The position numbers were made by a program, and so were the translations under genes. 41,021 nt of DNA, taken from positions 1 to 41,021 of the forward strand of contig JAMPHX010000005.1 in the NCBI GenBank assembly GCA_023663205.1. The letters run 5' to 3'. Below the pieces are notes generated by a model. It was not told the origin of the DNA. It searched no databases and worked only from the letters and a program-made list of their open reading frames with translations. Shown piece after piece: positions 8,362 through 16,169 of the stretch (its first letter is position 1; every line of letters begins with the position of its first letter). Origin of the DNA: Corallococcus sp. Lineage in GTDB: Bacteria > Bacillota > Clostridia > Christensenellales > CAG-314.

Positions 8362-11262
8362 TTAACTTACGTAATCGAGCGTATCTCCCTTGGAAAGTTG
8401 TTCGTTTACGTATGCTTGCCACTCGACGTCGTCGTAGTTGTAAGTCATAAAGCGCAATCCGCCGCGGCCTACAAGTTGGATGTAATCCTTGGTGGCAAAT
8501 TCCACCTTGTGCGAGTACATAGACGCTCCCGTCACGTACCACAGCGTTACGTCGGCGTTCAAATCCAATACAGCCTTTTCAAGACTTGCAAGAATAAACA
8601 GTTTTACTTCCGCATCGGCATTTGTGTACGAAAGCGGTTCTTGACCTTCGCCCATAGGCAGCGAGCCGTTAAGCGCTTTGCACCACTGAGTCAACGTAAG
8701 AGTACGCGCCTCGCTTTCGCCGGGAACCGTCAAAGTTAGAGCCTGACTGATATCCATGCCGTATTCGTGCAAAGAGTACGAATCGGGGTCAAGGTAGCAT
8801 GCAATTGTTCCGAACGGGTCGAAGTTTCCGCCGCCCCAAGCAGTCATGATGATATCCGTTTCGCCGGCAGCCATTACGTCGTAGAACTCGTTGCCGCCTT
8901 TGCCGTTCATAATGATTTGTACCTTACCGGCATAATCGGTGTCCTTGAGCACATCGGTAATAGCGCCGGAAATGAAGTTGTATACATTTACATACGTGGT
9001 ATCGTTGCTGTACAGCAGCATTTCCAAAGTAACGACGTCGCCTGCTTTGTAATCGCCTGCTTCGAGCGCTTCGGTAAATGCCTTTGTAAACAAGCGCTTT
9101 GCTTCGTCGGGGTCGTAACCCGTCATAGCCTCGTACGCTTCGTCCAAAGTATCGAATTCCTTGCCTTCTCCGTATTCCAATCCGTAGTAATCCACAAGAG
9201 CCTTTTTGGCTATTTCGGCATCACGGTACAGCGCGCCCGTATCCGGGTCGTAAACGTACATATAGTTGATAAGTCCGAATGCCGGCTGCGATGCCGGGAA
9301 GTTTGCGCTTACAAACTCTTCCTTGTTGATGGAAAGAGAAATTGCCTTGCGGAAATCGTTGTAGGAAAGCAACGTCTTGTTGATACCGTCGCTTTCTCTC
9401 TTGGCGAGCGCTTCCTTGCTGGAATTGAAAGTCAACTTCCAAGTATTGCTCGAAGGAGTGTACAGCGCGTGGCTGCTGGTCTTGTAGGTGCTCATATCGG
9501 CGGAAGTCAAAGATACACCGTCATATACGCCTTGAAGGAACATCTGCAGCGCCGTTGCCTGATTGGGGATGATATCGATAACTATTCTTGTGGTTTCGTA
9601 TTGACCTTCGTGCTTGCCGTCCGTCCAACCGTACCAGTTTTCGTTTCTCTTGAATACAACACGCTTATCCGCTTGGAATTCCGTCATCTTGTACGGACCG
9701 TAAGATATAGTGCTTGCAACGGATGTGTAATACGTAGAGGTTACCAATCCGCCCGTTACCTTTTTGTTTGCTTCGTAAGTAGTCTCGTGTACAAGGAACG
9801 GGAAACTTACCACGGCGTAGTAGAAGTAGAAATCGTCTACAGGGTCTACAAGCGCAAATACAAGATATTCGTCATCCCCTTCCGTTTGCTTGAAGAAGCC
9901 TACTTGATCCCAAGTTACGGTAGGTATGTTTCCCGCATTGTAGAAAGCAACCGTTTCCCAACCGGACGCTCCGTACGGCTCGAATGCCGCCGCTACCGCA
10001 TTTTGGAAATCTTCGTTGTTATCTATACGGGTTATCGCTTCGTCGCCGGTTCTGAATGCTTTTACCGCATTTGCCAAAGCAACATAGTTACCTCCGTTTG
10101 ACGCAAGAGCATCGAGCAATTGGGATGTAGTTCCTTCAATCCAAGGATGGTTTTCGTCCCAAACAATATACAACGCGCTGTCTGCCGGATACGACTTGTT
10201 GCTGTCGTTACCGTCTCTTATAGACTGCCAGTCCTCTTCGCCCGCCTTGTCCTGTTTGTTGAAATACGCCGCGTTGTGCAATTGTCCCTGACCGGTCGTA
10301 AACGCCGTAGCGCGGTAATTTTTGTTTTCAGAACTGAGCAGTTGCTGCATCGAGTAAATGTAACTGTCCGCAGTAATGGCCTCGCCGTTTTCCCACTTTG
10401 CGTTGGGGTTGAGTTTGACTTTCCATACTCTTCCGCCCTTTGCTGCGTTGTCTGCCGTTACGCCGTACCTGCCTACATACTCCGAAGTTACGTCGACAGC
10501 CATTTCCGAAGCCATTTCGGGGACTATATCGTAGCCGTTTTTATCTGCGTTGAGCACAAAGTCATACAAACCTATTGTGAGATAATCCAAGTATTCGCTT
10601 TCTTCGTTACTCTCGTAAGTATGGGGGTTCCACAAAGAGGGAGTCATAGAAGAATAGTTACGGTAAGTATGTGTACCCGTAGCCGCCGGAACGGCTTTGA
10701 GCGCGGTTTTGCAAGATTCCAATTCCTGATTTATTGCCTCAACAGTCGTTGCGGATTGGAAATTGGCTTTGGCGTTGCTTACGTTGGTAGTAATCGTAGT
10801 CAAATTGTCGCCTGTGTAGTCAAAATCGGCAAGCAATTCGCTGACGAAAGCGTCCAATTCTACAACTACAGTCTTTTTGCGGGTCAAAAGAGGGTCTTTT
10901 TCAACCGCTTTGAGCGCGGTTTCGCCATCTGCAACAGCCGCCGTCACTTCGGATTCTTTTTCCGCAGCGTTTATTGCGTTTTTTGCAGCCTCTGCCGCGC
11001 TATCCAACTGTTGCAGTTGAGGATCGGTATAACCGTTTGCCGCCTTCAATTGAGCGAGCAAAGTCTCGATTGCCTTAACACCGGCAGCCTTTTGAGTCGT
11101 CAAATCCGGCGGTTGATAGTTAGGGTCGGGCTCCCCGCACTTGGTACACTTGCCGTCTTTGAAATCGTGTACGCAGTCCTGCGGTTCGCACGCAGTCAAT
11201 ATACACGTCATCGCAATAATCATTACGATAACCAAAGCAAGTATCCTACTTGTCTTTTTCAT
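8362..11262 (-). CDS. oppA: Oligopeptide-binding lipoprotein OppA (SBP family 5) with extra N-terminal domains
   Basis: Surface lipoprotein that captures peptides for OppBCDF. I choose the ATG at 11262 because it follows GGAGGT with good spacing and begins a clean lipoprotein signal (MKKTSRILAL..., lipobox LTAC, lipidated Cys25); the open frame extends upstream only by chance. Just after the lipobox come C30, H32, C39 and C42 in the arrangement of a small metal-binding ribbon (C-x-H-x6-C-x2-C-G). A helical region (about 55-185) follows, then the family-5 binding fold: SLWNPH, the AxxSAxT-like substrate region, GPYKMTEF, VFKRNENWYG, and the ADMS/ALQMF segments. At 966 residues it is nearly double the usual roughly 540, mostly from N-terminal and inserted material. 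First gene of the opp operon. Confidence 0.9.
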   Translation of the reverse strand: MKKTSRILALVIVMIIAMTCILTACEPQDCVHDFKDGKCTKCGEPDPNYQPPDLTTQKAAGVKAIETLLAQLKAANGYTDPQLQQLDSAAEAAKNAINAAEKESEVTAAVADGETALKAVEKDPLLTRKKTVVVELDAFVSELLADFDYTGDNLTTITTNVSNAKANFQSATTVEAINQELESCKTALKAVPAATGTHTYRNYSSMTPSLWNPHTYESNEESEYLDYLTIGLYDFVLNADKNGYDIVPEMASEMAVDVTSEYVGRYGVTADNAAKGGRVWKVKLNPNAKWENGEAITADSYIYSMQQLLSSENKNYRATAFTTGQGQLHNAAYFNKQDKAGEEDWQSIRDGNDSNKSYPADSALYIVWDENHPWIEGTTSQLLDALASNGGNYVALANAVKAFRTGDEAITRIDNNEDFQNAVAAAFEPYGASGWETVAFYNAGNIPTVTWDQVGFFKQTEGDDEYLVFALVDPVDDFYFYYAVVSFPFLVHETTYEANKKVTGGLVTSTYYTSVASTISYGPYKMTEFQADKRVVFKRNENWYGWTDGKHEGQYETTRIVIDIIPNQATALQMFLQGVYDGVSLTSADMSTYKTSSHALYTPSSNTWKLTFNSSKEALAKRESDGINKTLLSYNDFRKAISLSINKEEFVSANFPASQPAFGLINYMYVYDPDTGALYRDAEIAKKALVDYYGLEYGEGKEFDTLDEAYEAMTGYDPDEAKRLFTKAFTEALEAGDYKAGDVVTLEMLLYSNDTTYVNVYNFISGAITDVLKDTDYAGKVQIIMNGKGGNEFYDVMAAGETDIIMTAWGGGNFDPFGTIACYLDPDSYSLHEYGMDISQALTLTVPGESEARTLTLTQWCKALNGSLPMGEGQEPLSYTNADAEVKLFILASLEKAVLDLNADVTLWYVTGASMYSHKVEFATKDYIQLVGRGGLRFMTYNYDDVEWQAYVNEQLSKGDTLDYVS

Positions 11263-11282
11263 ATTGTTACCTCCATTATAGT

Positions 11283-11783
11283 TATATCTAAGTAAACAAC
11301 GGTTTTCCGCTGTGAACTTCTGTGTTGTTTGCGCCAACTTTACGTTGCCTGTACGGCACACTTGCCCGACGCGCTTTTTGTTTTCTGTTTGTTTCCGTAG
11401 TTCTGCAACATAATAAATAAACTTTCGCCGAAACGCGCTTTGCGCAGACGTCCCGACAGCAGACCTTTGCCGCCGCATCGTCCTTTGCGCAAACGGGAAC
11501 AATCCGAACCGACAATGTAAGTTTTGCCGCGATTTCCGCTTGATAACCAAAAAAAATCTCGGTAAGTCCTTTGCCCTTTGCCGAGATATAAAAACAACCC
11601 AGCACCGAGCCGCGGCATAAGACTATATTCTTCCCCACAAAGAGTAATACGTTCGTCTTAACAGAGCTGATTCTGAGTCACAAAAAACTTTATTAAGTTT
11701 CAGGCTGATACAAAAACAACCACGAAAGATGCTTATACCGCGTATTCTTTACACGGGCTTCACTTCGTTGGTGCAAGAATAAT
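11283..11783 (-). ncRNA. Long opp leader, possible regulatory RNA
   Basis: From the predicted start near 11783 to the oppA ribosome binding site there are about 500 nt with no plausible gene. The first half ends in the terminator at 11549-11587. The second half, on the minus strand, contains repeated GCAAAGG and GCGCAAAG patterns between GC-rich arms, so it should fold strongly. I compared it by eye with T-box, SAM, TPP, preQ1, c-di-GMP, cobalamin, 6S, SRP and RNase P RNA signatures and found none of them. Candidate attenuator or small RNA of unknown class. Confidence 0.35.
11549..11587 (-). terminator. Intrinsic terminator inside the opp leader
   Basis: On the minus strand: ATCTCGG arm, 18-base loop, CCGAGAT arm, then eight T. 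It lies about 235 nt downstream of the opp promoter and about 290 nt upstream of the oppA start. It therefore either ends a separate small RNA or acts as an attenuator controlling the operon. Confidence 0.65.
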
Positions 11784-11789
11784 AAGGTG

Positions 11790-11818
11790 ATTATATATTT
11801 TACCGCTTTCTCTGTCAA
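11790..11818 (-). promoter_or_regulatory. Sigma-A promoter of the opp operon
   Basis: On the minus strand: -35 TTGACA at 11813-11818, 17-bp spacer, -10 TATAAT at 11790-11795. Both hexamers are perfect. Predicted transcription start is near 11783. Confidence 0.8.
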
Positions 11819-11889
11819 GTAAATTTAAGTATAATTTAAGGTTTTTACGCGAACTGCAAAAGTTTATTTTTTATTTTTGCATTTTGGTA

Positions 11890-11918
11890 TTGACATTCGC
11901 GAAGAACCGTAGTATCAT
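11890..11918 (+). promoter_or_regulatory. Sigma-A promoter reading into a gene-less region
   Basis: -35 TTGACA at 11890-11895, 17-bp spacer, -10 TATCAT at 11913-11918. It diverges from the opp promoter, about 75 bp away. No open frame with a ribosome binding site follows before the terminator at 12466-12510. Confidence 0.5.
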
Positions 11919-11968
11919 TTTTCGCTTTTTGCGGCAATGCAACAAAAATACGGTAATTATGTAACACG

Positions 11969-12096
11969 CACCAATACAGTAACTGCAAACCAAGTAATTA
12001 GTAATGCATTACATAACGGCAGTTATCGGTAGTTAAACGTGCTTATACTTGTTGCGTATTTTACAATATAACACACACCAATACAGTAACTGCAAA
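11969..12096 (+). repeat. Pair of 21-bp direct repeats
   Basis: Identical 21-bp copies at 11969-11989 and 12076-12096 (107-bp period), both beginning CACCAATACAG and ending CTGCAAA. No third copy was seen in the window. Confidence 0.8.
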
Positions 12097-12465
12097 TCGA
12101 ATACTTATTTGTGTGATGTGATGCTCAATAGTAATTGAGTTTAGTTAGTTGTCGTTATATGTACCTAAACCTGTTTGTTTATCTTATTGTACCTTACACG
12201 AATAAAGTTTTTGCAAATAAGTATTTTACCACACGATACAGTGTAAAAAAGAGTAATTAGACAATATTAAATTTTGTCGGGAGTTATAAACTGTTATTAC
12301 GTATGCTGCTCTAAGCGTAATTTTCATTTGCGGCGCCGAACTTTACTCCCGAAACCGCTGTTTACCGCAGCAAGATGTCAAATAGGCAACTGCTCAATTT
12401 GTTTCAATACGGATTATGCTTAGTATATGCCGCAAACGCGCCGAACTTTACAAAAAAAAGGGTTG

Positions 12466-12510
12466 CGTAAACAAAAACAGCGGCTGTATACACCGCTGTT
12501 TTTGTTTACG
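12466..12510. terminator. 18-bp perfect hairpin, probable bidirectional terminator
   Basis: Arms of 18 bases (CGTAAACAAAAACAGCGG and its exact complement) around a 9-base loop. The T-rich right arm (and T-rich left arm in reverse) makes it a plausible terminator in both directions: for the candidate RNA on the plus strand and for the peptidase gene on the minus strand. Confidence 0.65.
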
Positions 12511-12770
12511 ATATTGATTCCGAGCGCAGTTTATACCCAACATCGTTTACCGAACCACAAATATATTACAAACAACTTGGTTGATATGGAAAATCCGAAT
12601 ATGTATCGGCACGCGCCTAAGGCAGAATTAGTTTGTTACCGCTTATTCCGAAAATCAGCACATAATCCGTTGATACGTGACAAGCGCGCAACCTTGGCAA
12701 TAATCCGTCAATGCAATCGCCGCATATTTGACGCTCGGTAACGGCAATCACTCGATTTGCACCTACACGG

Positions 12771-14249
12771 TTACCTGCCGCCTTCGCCTATTACTTCCTT
12801 GCCTTCGGCGTATGCTTTGAATATTCCTACCACTTCTTCTCCCGAAACGGCGGCAAAAGCGCTGTGCATTTGCTGCGGCACGGCAACAGACCCTTTGCAT
12901 TCGTCAAAGTATCTGCCAACCGCTTTGTAAAACTTTGCCGAGCCCATAGCGTCGTACAGCGAATAAAACATCAAACTGCCCTTTACGTATGTCATATAGA
13001 CGTACTCGCTATCCGTCTTGTACCTGTACACGGGGCGGAAGGACAAATCCAAACTGCCGTGATAGTTGCCCAAAATATCCACGTACGTGGTATACGATTT
13101 GAGAGCGCGCTTGACCGACATTGAAAGTTCGGTTGTTTTACAGTCGTCCAAATACAGCATTGTGAAAAACTCCGTCAATCCCTCGTCCATCCAAGCGTTT
13201 TCTATTTGGTCGTTGCCCACCAATCCGTAAAACCACTGGTGCGCCACTTCGTGCGCCGTCGCCGTTTGGTAATCGTTTGTTCCGGAAGACACCATTACCA
13301 TATTGGGGTACTCCATTCCGCCGTAACAAAAGTCGGTTTCCGCAATCGACAACTGCGAATAGGGGTACTTGGCTACCTTTTGCTGCATAAAGTTCAACAT
13401 TCCGAGCGCCGTTGCAAGGGTGGTTTGCGGCGTTTCGTCGGCAAAGTAATAGTAGTTGAGCGTTACGTCGCCTACTTGCTGCGTCAACTTTTGGTATTTG
13501 TTTGACAGCACAATTGCAAAGTCGCGTACCGCATTTGCAGTATACTTTATTGTGGAATTTTGTTCGTCGGCTTGCATTTCCGCAAGATTGCCGCTGCTTG
13601 CCACCGTATAACCCGCAGGTACGGTGATTGTAACGTCATAGTTTGCCATATCGGTAACGTACGGGTCGCCCACAGCGTAGTACGGCGTGCATTTATACGC
13701 GCCCTGTTCCATACGGCAAAGCACGGGATAAAAGTTGCCGAGGTTTACCGTATTGTCTCCGTAACCCAAACGGTGTTTTACGTTGGCAAGTTGGATTTCG
13801 TACGACATTTCTATTGTTACCGTTTCGTTGGGAAACAACTCTTTGCCGAGAGGTACGGACAGAATATCCATATCTTCGCCCTCTATTGTAAAAGCCACCG
13901 CTTCGCCGTCGACCTTTACGCTGTCAAAGGCGATGTCTCCGTAACTTTCGCCGTTGTAATACGCTTTGGAAAAGTAACTTGCGGGTACTACCGCTATTTG
14001 CGCGTCGTTGCGGTATTGGTTGGCGTATATGTGGAACTTTACATCGGTAACGGTTTCATCGCCGCGATGGGTAACCGTCACCGTCTGAACTGCCGAAAGT
14101 TTGTGGTTTTCCGCGTCGTAACCGCAGACTATTTGGTAGTTGTTTGCCTCGTCTGCAATCTTATTTAAATAGTTGCCGTCACAACCGACAAATGCAAACA
14201 AACTGACGCACAGCAACGCTATGCACAAAACAGATAATAATTTTTTCAT
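12771..14249 (-). CDS. M1-family (gluzincin) metallopeptidase lipoprotein
   Basis: A predicted surface-anchored zinc aminopeptidase-like protein. A signal peptide ends in a lipobox with Cys23 (FAFVGC). The catalytic signature is HEVAH at 333-337, with the third zinc ligand E356 in MDEGLTEF exactly 18 residues on, as in M1 and other gluzincins. Upstream, GGMEYPNM (310-317) corresponds to the GAMEN-like exopeptidase motif of M1 enzymes, in altered form. The N-terminal 200 or so residues are beta-rich, as in the M1 N-terminal domain. At 492 residues it is shorter than full M1 aminopeptidases, so the C-terminal helical domain is reduced. A role in trimming external peptides would fit the neighbouring opp operon, but that is inference. 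Confidence 0.88.
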   Translation of the reverse strand: MKKLLSVLCIALLCVSLFAFVGCDGNYLNKIADEANNYQIVCGYDAENHKLSAVQTVTVTHRGDETVTDVKFHIYANQYRNDAQIAVVPASYFSKAYYNGESYGDIAFDSVKVDGEAVAFTIEGEDMDILSVPLGKELFPNETVTIEMSYEIQLANVKHRLGYGDNTVNLGNFYPVLCRMEQGAYKCTPYYAVGDPYVTDMANYDVTITVPAGYTVASSGNLAEMQADEQNSTIKYTANAVRDFAIVLSNKYQKLTQQVGDVTLNYYYFADETPQTTLATALGMLNFMQQKVAKYPYSQLSIAETDFCYGGMEYPNMVMVSSGTNDYQTATAHEVAHQWFYGLVGNDQIENAWMDEGLTEFFTMLYLDDCKTTELSMSVKRALKSYTTYVDILGNYHGSLDLSFRPVYRYKTDSEYVYMTYVKGSLMFYSLYDAMGSAKFYKAVGRYFDECKGSVAVPQQMHSAFAAVSGEEVVGIFKAYAEGKEVIGEGGR

Positions 14250-14344
14250 TTCTATCCCCCGAATGGTTCTGTAAAATATATATGAACAATGCGGGGAACG
14301 TATGACAGCAAACTTGTCCCGCGGACTGCAATTTGCAAAACCGC

Positions 14345-14373
14345 TTGTAAATACGGGAAAAATAAAGTATAAT
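14345..14373 (+). promoter_or_regulatory. Promoter of thpR
   Basis: -35 TTGTAA at 14345-14350, 17-bp spacer, -10 TATAAT at 14368-14373, about 30 bp ahead of the thpR start, which has a GGAGA ribosome binding site. Confidence 0.6.
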
Positions 14374-14402
14374 GATTACATAATTATTGACGGAGATACA
14401 AT

Positions 14403-14948
14403 ATGAGATTGTTTATCGCATTGGATTTGCCCGAAAAAGCAAAAGATAATCTGGCACGCCAAAGTTTGAGGCTCAAAGACTTTGCGACGCGCGGGCGGTT
14501 TACTCCCAAGGAAAATTTGCACGTTACGCTGCACTTCTTGGGAGAAACAGAGGAAAGCAACCTTGTATACGTCTACCGCGCTATGGACAAAGCAGCCGTT
14601 ATCGCGCCGGTAGAAATGTCGGTAACGCAAATTGCTTCGTGGCGTTCGGCAGGCATTGTATGCGCAAAATACAAGTATCACGGCATTGACGAACTGCACG
14701 CTGCAATAGGCGACGAACTGGAAAACTATGGGTTTTCGGTGGAACACCGCGCTTATAGACCGCACACCACGCTTATGCGCGAATACGCATTCGATATGCC
14801 CTTTGCCGAAGTTACAAAAAACGTACCCGTGTACAATATGCCGTTTGTTGCCGATACGGTAACGCTGTACAAAAGCGAATTTGCAAAAAACGGCGTGCAA
14901 TACACGCCGCTGTACAGTGTAAAACTTTTGGGAAAGTCAGACAGATAA
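14403..14948 (+). CDS. thpR: RNA 2',3'-cyclic phosphodiesterase (2H family)
   Basis: Member of the 2H phosphoesterase family, historically called 2'-5' RNA ligase. The two catalytic HxTx motifs are present and well spaced: HVTL at 40-43 and HTTL at 121-124. The start MRLFIALDLPEKAKDNL and the segment after the first motif, HFLGET, match the ThpR/LigT subgroup. At 181 residues it has normal length. These enzymes open 2',3'-cyclic phosphates on RNA ends. It is transcribed alone, divergent from the peptidase gene. Confidence 0.9.
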   Translation: MRLFIALDLPEKAKDNLARQSLRLKDFATRGRFTPKENLHVTLHFLGETEESNLVYVYRAMDKAAVIAPVEMSVTQIASWRSAGIVCAKYKYHGIDELHAAIGDELENYGFSVEHRAYRPHTTLMREYAFDMPFAEVTKNVPVYNMPFVADTVTLYKSEFAKNGVQYTPLYSVKLLGKSDR

Positions 14949-14958
14949 TTTGCCTCCA

Positions 14959-15306
14959 CTACATATCTGTGCCGCCGCTGCTTGATTGCAGCGACTTGCG
15001 CAGTTCTATTATTCGTTTGGCAGATTGATTTGTTGTCTGCGCAAGCAATTCGTCCAAACGCCTATGCGCCTATCGGACGCTTTGAGTATCTGCGACAAAC
15101 CCCGCTTGTCGCAGGTAAAACTTTTTGTCAAAAGTTGGCTTTGCGGAGTATCTATATACTGCCGTAACAAGTTGTTTATCTGCACTATGCAATTTACATA
15201 CGGATACCCTTCCGATTGTCCTTCTTGTACAAACTGTTTGGGGTAGTCGAAAATTATCTCTTAGGCCCTCGACGTCGTATTCTAAAACATTTTTACGTCG
15301 ATGCAA
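14959..15306 (-). pseudogene. Frameshifted remnant of an unidentified protein gene
   Basis: Three stretches of protein-like sequence follow each other on the minus strand but in shifting frames. The first (from about 15306) contains NVLEYDVEGLR. The second (about 15260-15080) contains FDYPKQFVQEGQSEGYPYV and ILKASDRRIG. The third, ending at the stop at 14959, contains RRLDELLAQTTNQSAKRIIEL. Joined across two frameshifts they read like one continuous protein C-terminus of about 110 residues. The family was not recognised. A 9-bp hairpin (CTGCGACAA arms, 15090-15114) lies within it. Confidence 0.45.
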
Positions 15307-15573
15307 CGTTTTAACTTCGTTAAACTCCCTCGATGCACATACGGTACGTCTTCGGTCGTTTGCCTCGCCTAAACGTAAACCCTTACAGGCGTTGCCTTGA
15401 CGTAAAAACGCTTCGCGCCGTAGGGAATAATGTATTTTTTAGGACTTTTTGTCGTACGCGACGGAAGATGTACTTGACATACAGCAACGGAACTGTCGTT
15501 AATAAAAGACAAAAAAGACGTCGCTACGGTGATTTAGAAAGCGACGCCGAGTGCCCATCCGAGTGTTACGAAA
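15307..15573. other. Intergenic region with no clear gene
   Basis: Between the remnant and the yqeY-side terminator. Short minus-strand open stretches in different frames suggest further decay of the same or another gene, but none is convincing. No RNA gene was recognised. Confidence 0.3.
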
Positions 15574-15698
15574 AAACGCGGAAGATTGGTACTTCCGCGT
15601 TTGCTGTTCATTCTGTAAGTTACGCAATGGAACCCGATACCGAGTCTTTTGTCTACAATATTGCCCAACTCTTTTTGCAGTTTACTGAAATTGCTCAT
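15534..15698 (-). CDS. Doubtful small ORF after yqeY
   Basis: A 54-residue frame from ATG 15698, beginning MSNFSKLQKELGNIVDKRLG. The N-terminal 33 residues look protein-like, but the frame runs through the terminator hairpin at 15574-15602, and the ribosome binding site is weak. Either a small protein whose true end has been lost or chance. Confidence 0.2.
   Translation of the reverse strand: MSNFSKLQKELGNIVDKRLGIGFHCVTYRMNSKRGSTNLPRFFVTLGWALGVAF
15574..15602 (-). terminator. Intrinsic terminator of the coiled-coil/yqeY operon
   Basis: Perfect 11-bp stem (AAACGCGGAAG/CTTCCGCGTTT), 7-base loop, followed on the minus strand by T-rich sequence. It ends the operon running 19349 to 15737. Confidence 0.8.
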
Positions 15699-15736
15699 TA
15701 CTTTAATTTCTGTTCCGAATGTGCCTTTGACACCTT

Positions 15737-16159
15737 TTACATTGTTTTGAGTACGTTTTGCACTTCGCGCATATCGCACTTGCCCGCAAAGTTTGCCTTA
15801 AAGTGTTTCATTACGGCAGGTACGGATTTGTCGTCAAGTTTGTTTATCTCGCAGCGGATTTCTTCCGCAGTCATCATTTGCGGAAGATAACTTTCCACAA
15901 ACGCTATTTGAAGTTGCAGGTTTTGCACGTTTTCCGTTCTGCCTGCCTTTTGGAAGGCTTCCTTTTCCTCGTTGAGTTCCTTGACGCTTTTTTGCAAGAC
16001 GGCAACGACGTCGGCATCGGTAAGTTGCAAATTTTGCGTACGCTTTTCGATTTCGGCAAGTTTTATCTTGTTAAGCAGCACCGACAGCACCGCGCGGGTG
16101 TTGGAATCGTGATTTTTGAGCGCGTCGATATTTGCCTTTTTAAGTTGGTCGATAAGCAT
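15737..16159 (-). CDS. yqeY: GatB/YqeY domain protein
   Basis: A 140-residue protein of the YqeY/Aim41 family. The pattern is typical: an N-terminal helical segment MLIDQLKKANIDALKNHD, the motif RAVLSVLLNKIKLAEIEKR, a central run of charged helices, ESYLPQMMTAEEI, and a C-terminal half-domain resembling the tRNA-binding tail of GatB (VPAVMKHFKANFAGKCDMREV). The family is widespread in bacteria and suspected to bind tRNA or act in translation, but the function is not established. It starts 10 bp after the stop of the large coiled-coil gene and is presumably co-transcribed. Confidence 0.85.
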   Translation of the reverse strand: MLIDQLKKANIDALKNHDSNTRAVLSVLLNKIKLAEIEKRTQNLQLTDADVVAVLQKSVKELNEEKEAFQKAGRTENVQNLQLQIAFVESYLPQMMTAEEIRCEINKLDDKSVPAVMKHFKANFAGKCDMREVQNVLKTM

Positions 16160-16169
16160 TGTTTACTCC

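Larger units (their letters stand above)
11925..12510 (+). ncRNA. Candidate non-coding transcript with repeats
   Basis: About 585 bp bounded by a plus-strand promoter and a very strong hairpin. Inside are two exact copies of a 21-bp sequence (11969-11989 and 12076-12096, beginning CACCAATACAG). A 12-bp inverted repeat (AATACTTATTTG at 12100-12111 against 12214-12225) and a pair CGGGAGT/ACTCCCG at about 12280-12286 and 12345-12351 are also present. No credible protein is encoded. The region is AT-rich, so some pairing will be accidental. No known large RNA class was recognised. Confidence 0.3.

Noticed and set aside
11262..11550. Longer oppA with 96 extra N-terminal residues
   Set aside because: The ATG at 11262 has an ideal ribosome binding site and begins the lipoprotein signal; upstream residues are not protein-like and overlap the leader terminator.
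12427..12741. Plus-strand 104-codon open frame
   Set aside because: It runs through the 18-bp terminator hairpin, its composition is unlike protein, and it has no ribosome binding site.
14950..15540. Possible tmRNA, SRP RNA or 6S RNA in the gap before yqeY
   Set aside because: No tRNA-like ends, no SRP GGAAGCAGC/GGTAAG-type core and no 6S-like layout; shifted protein frames explain part of the region better.
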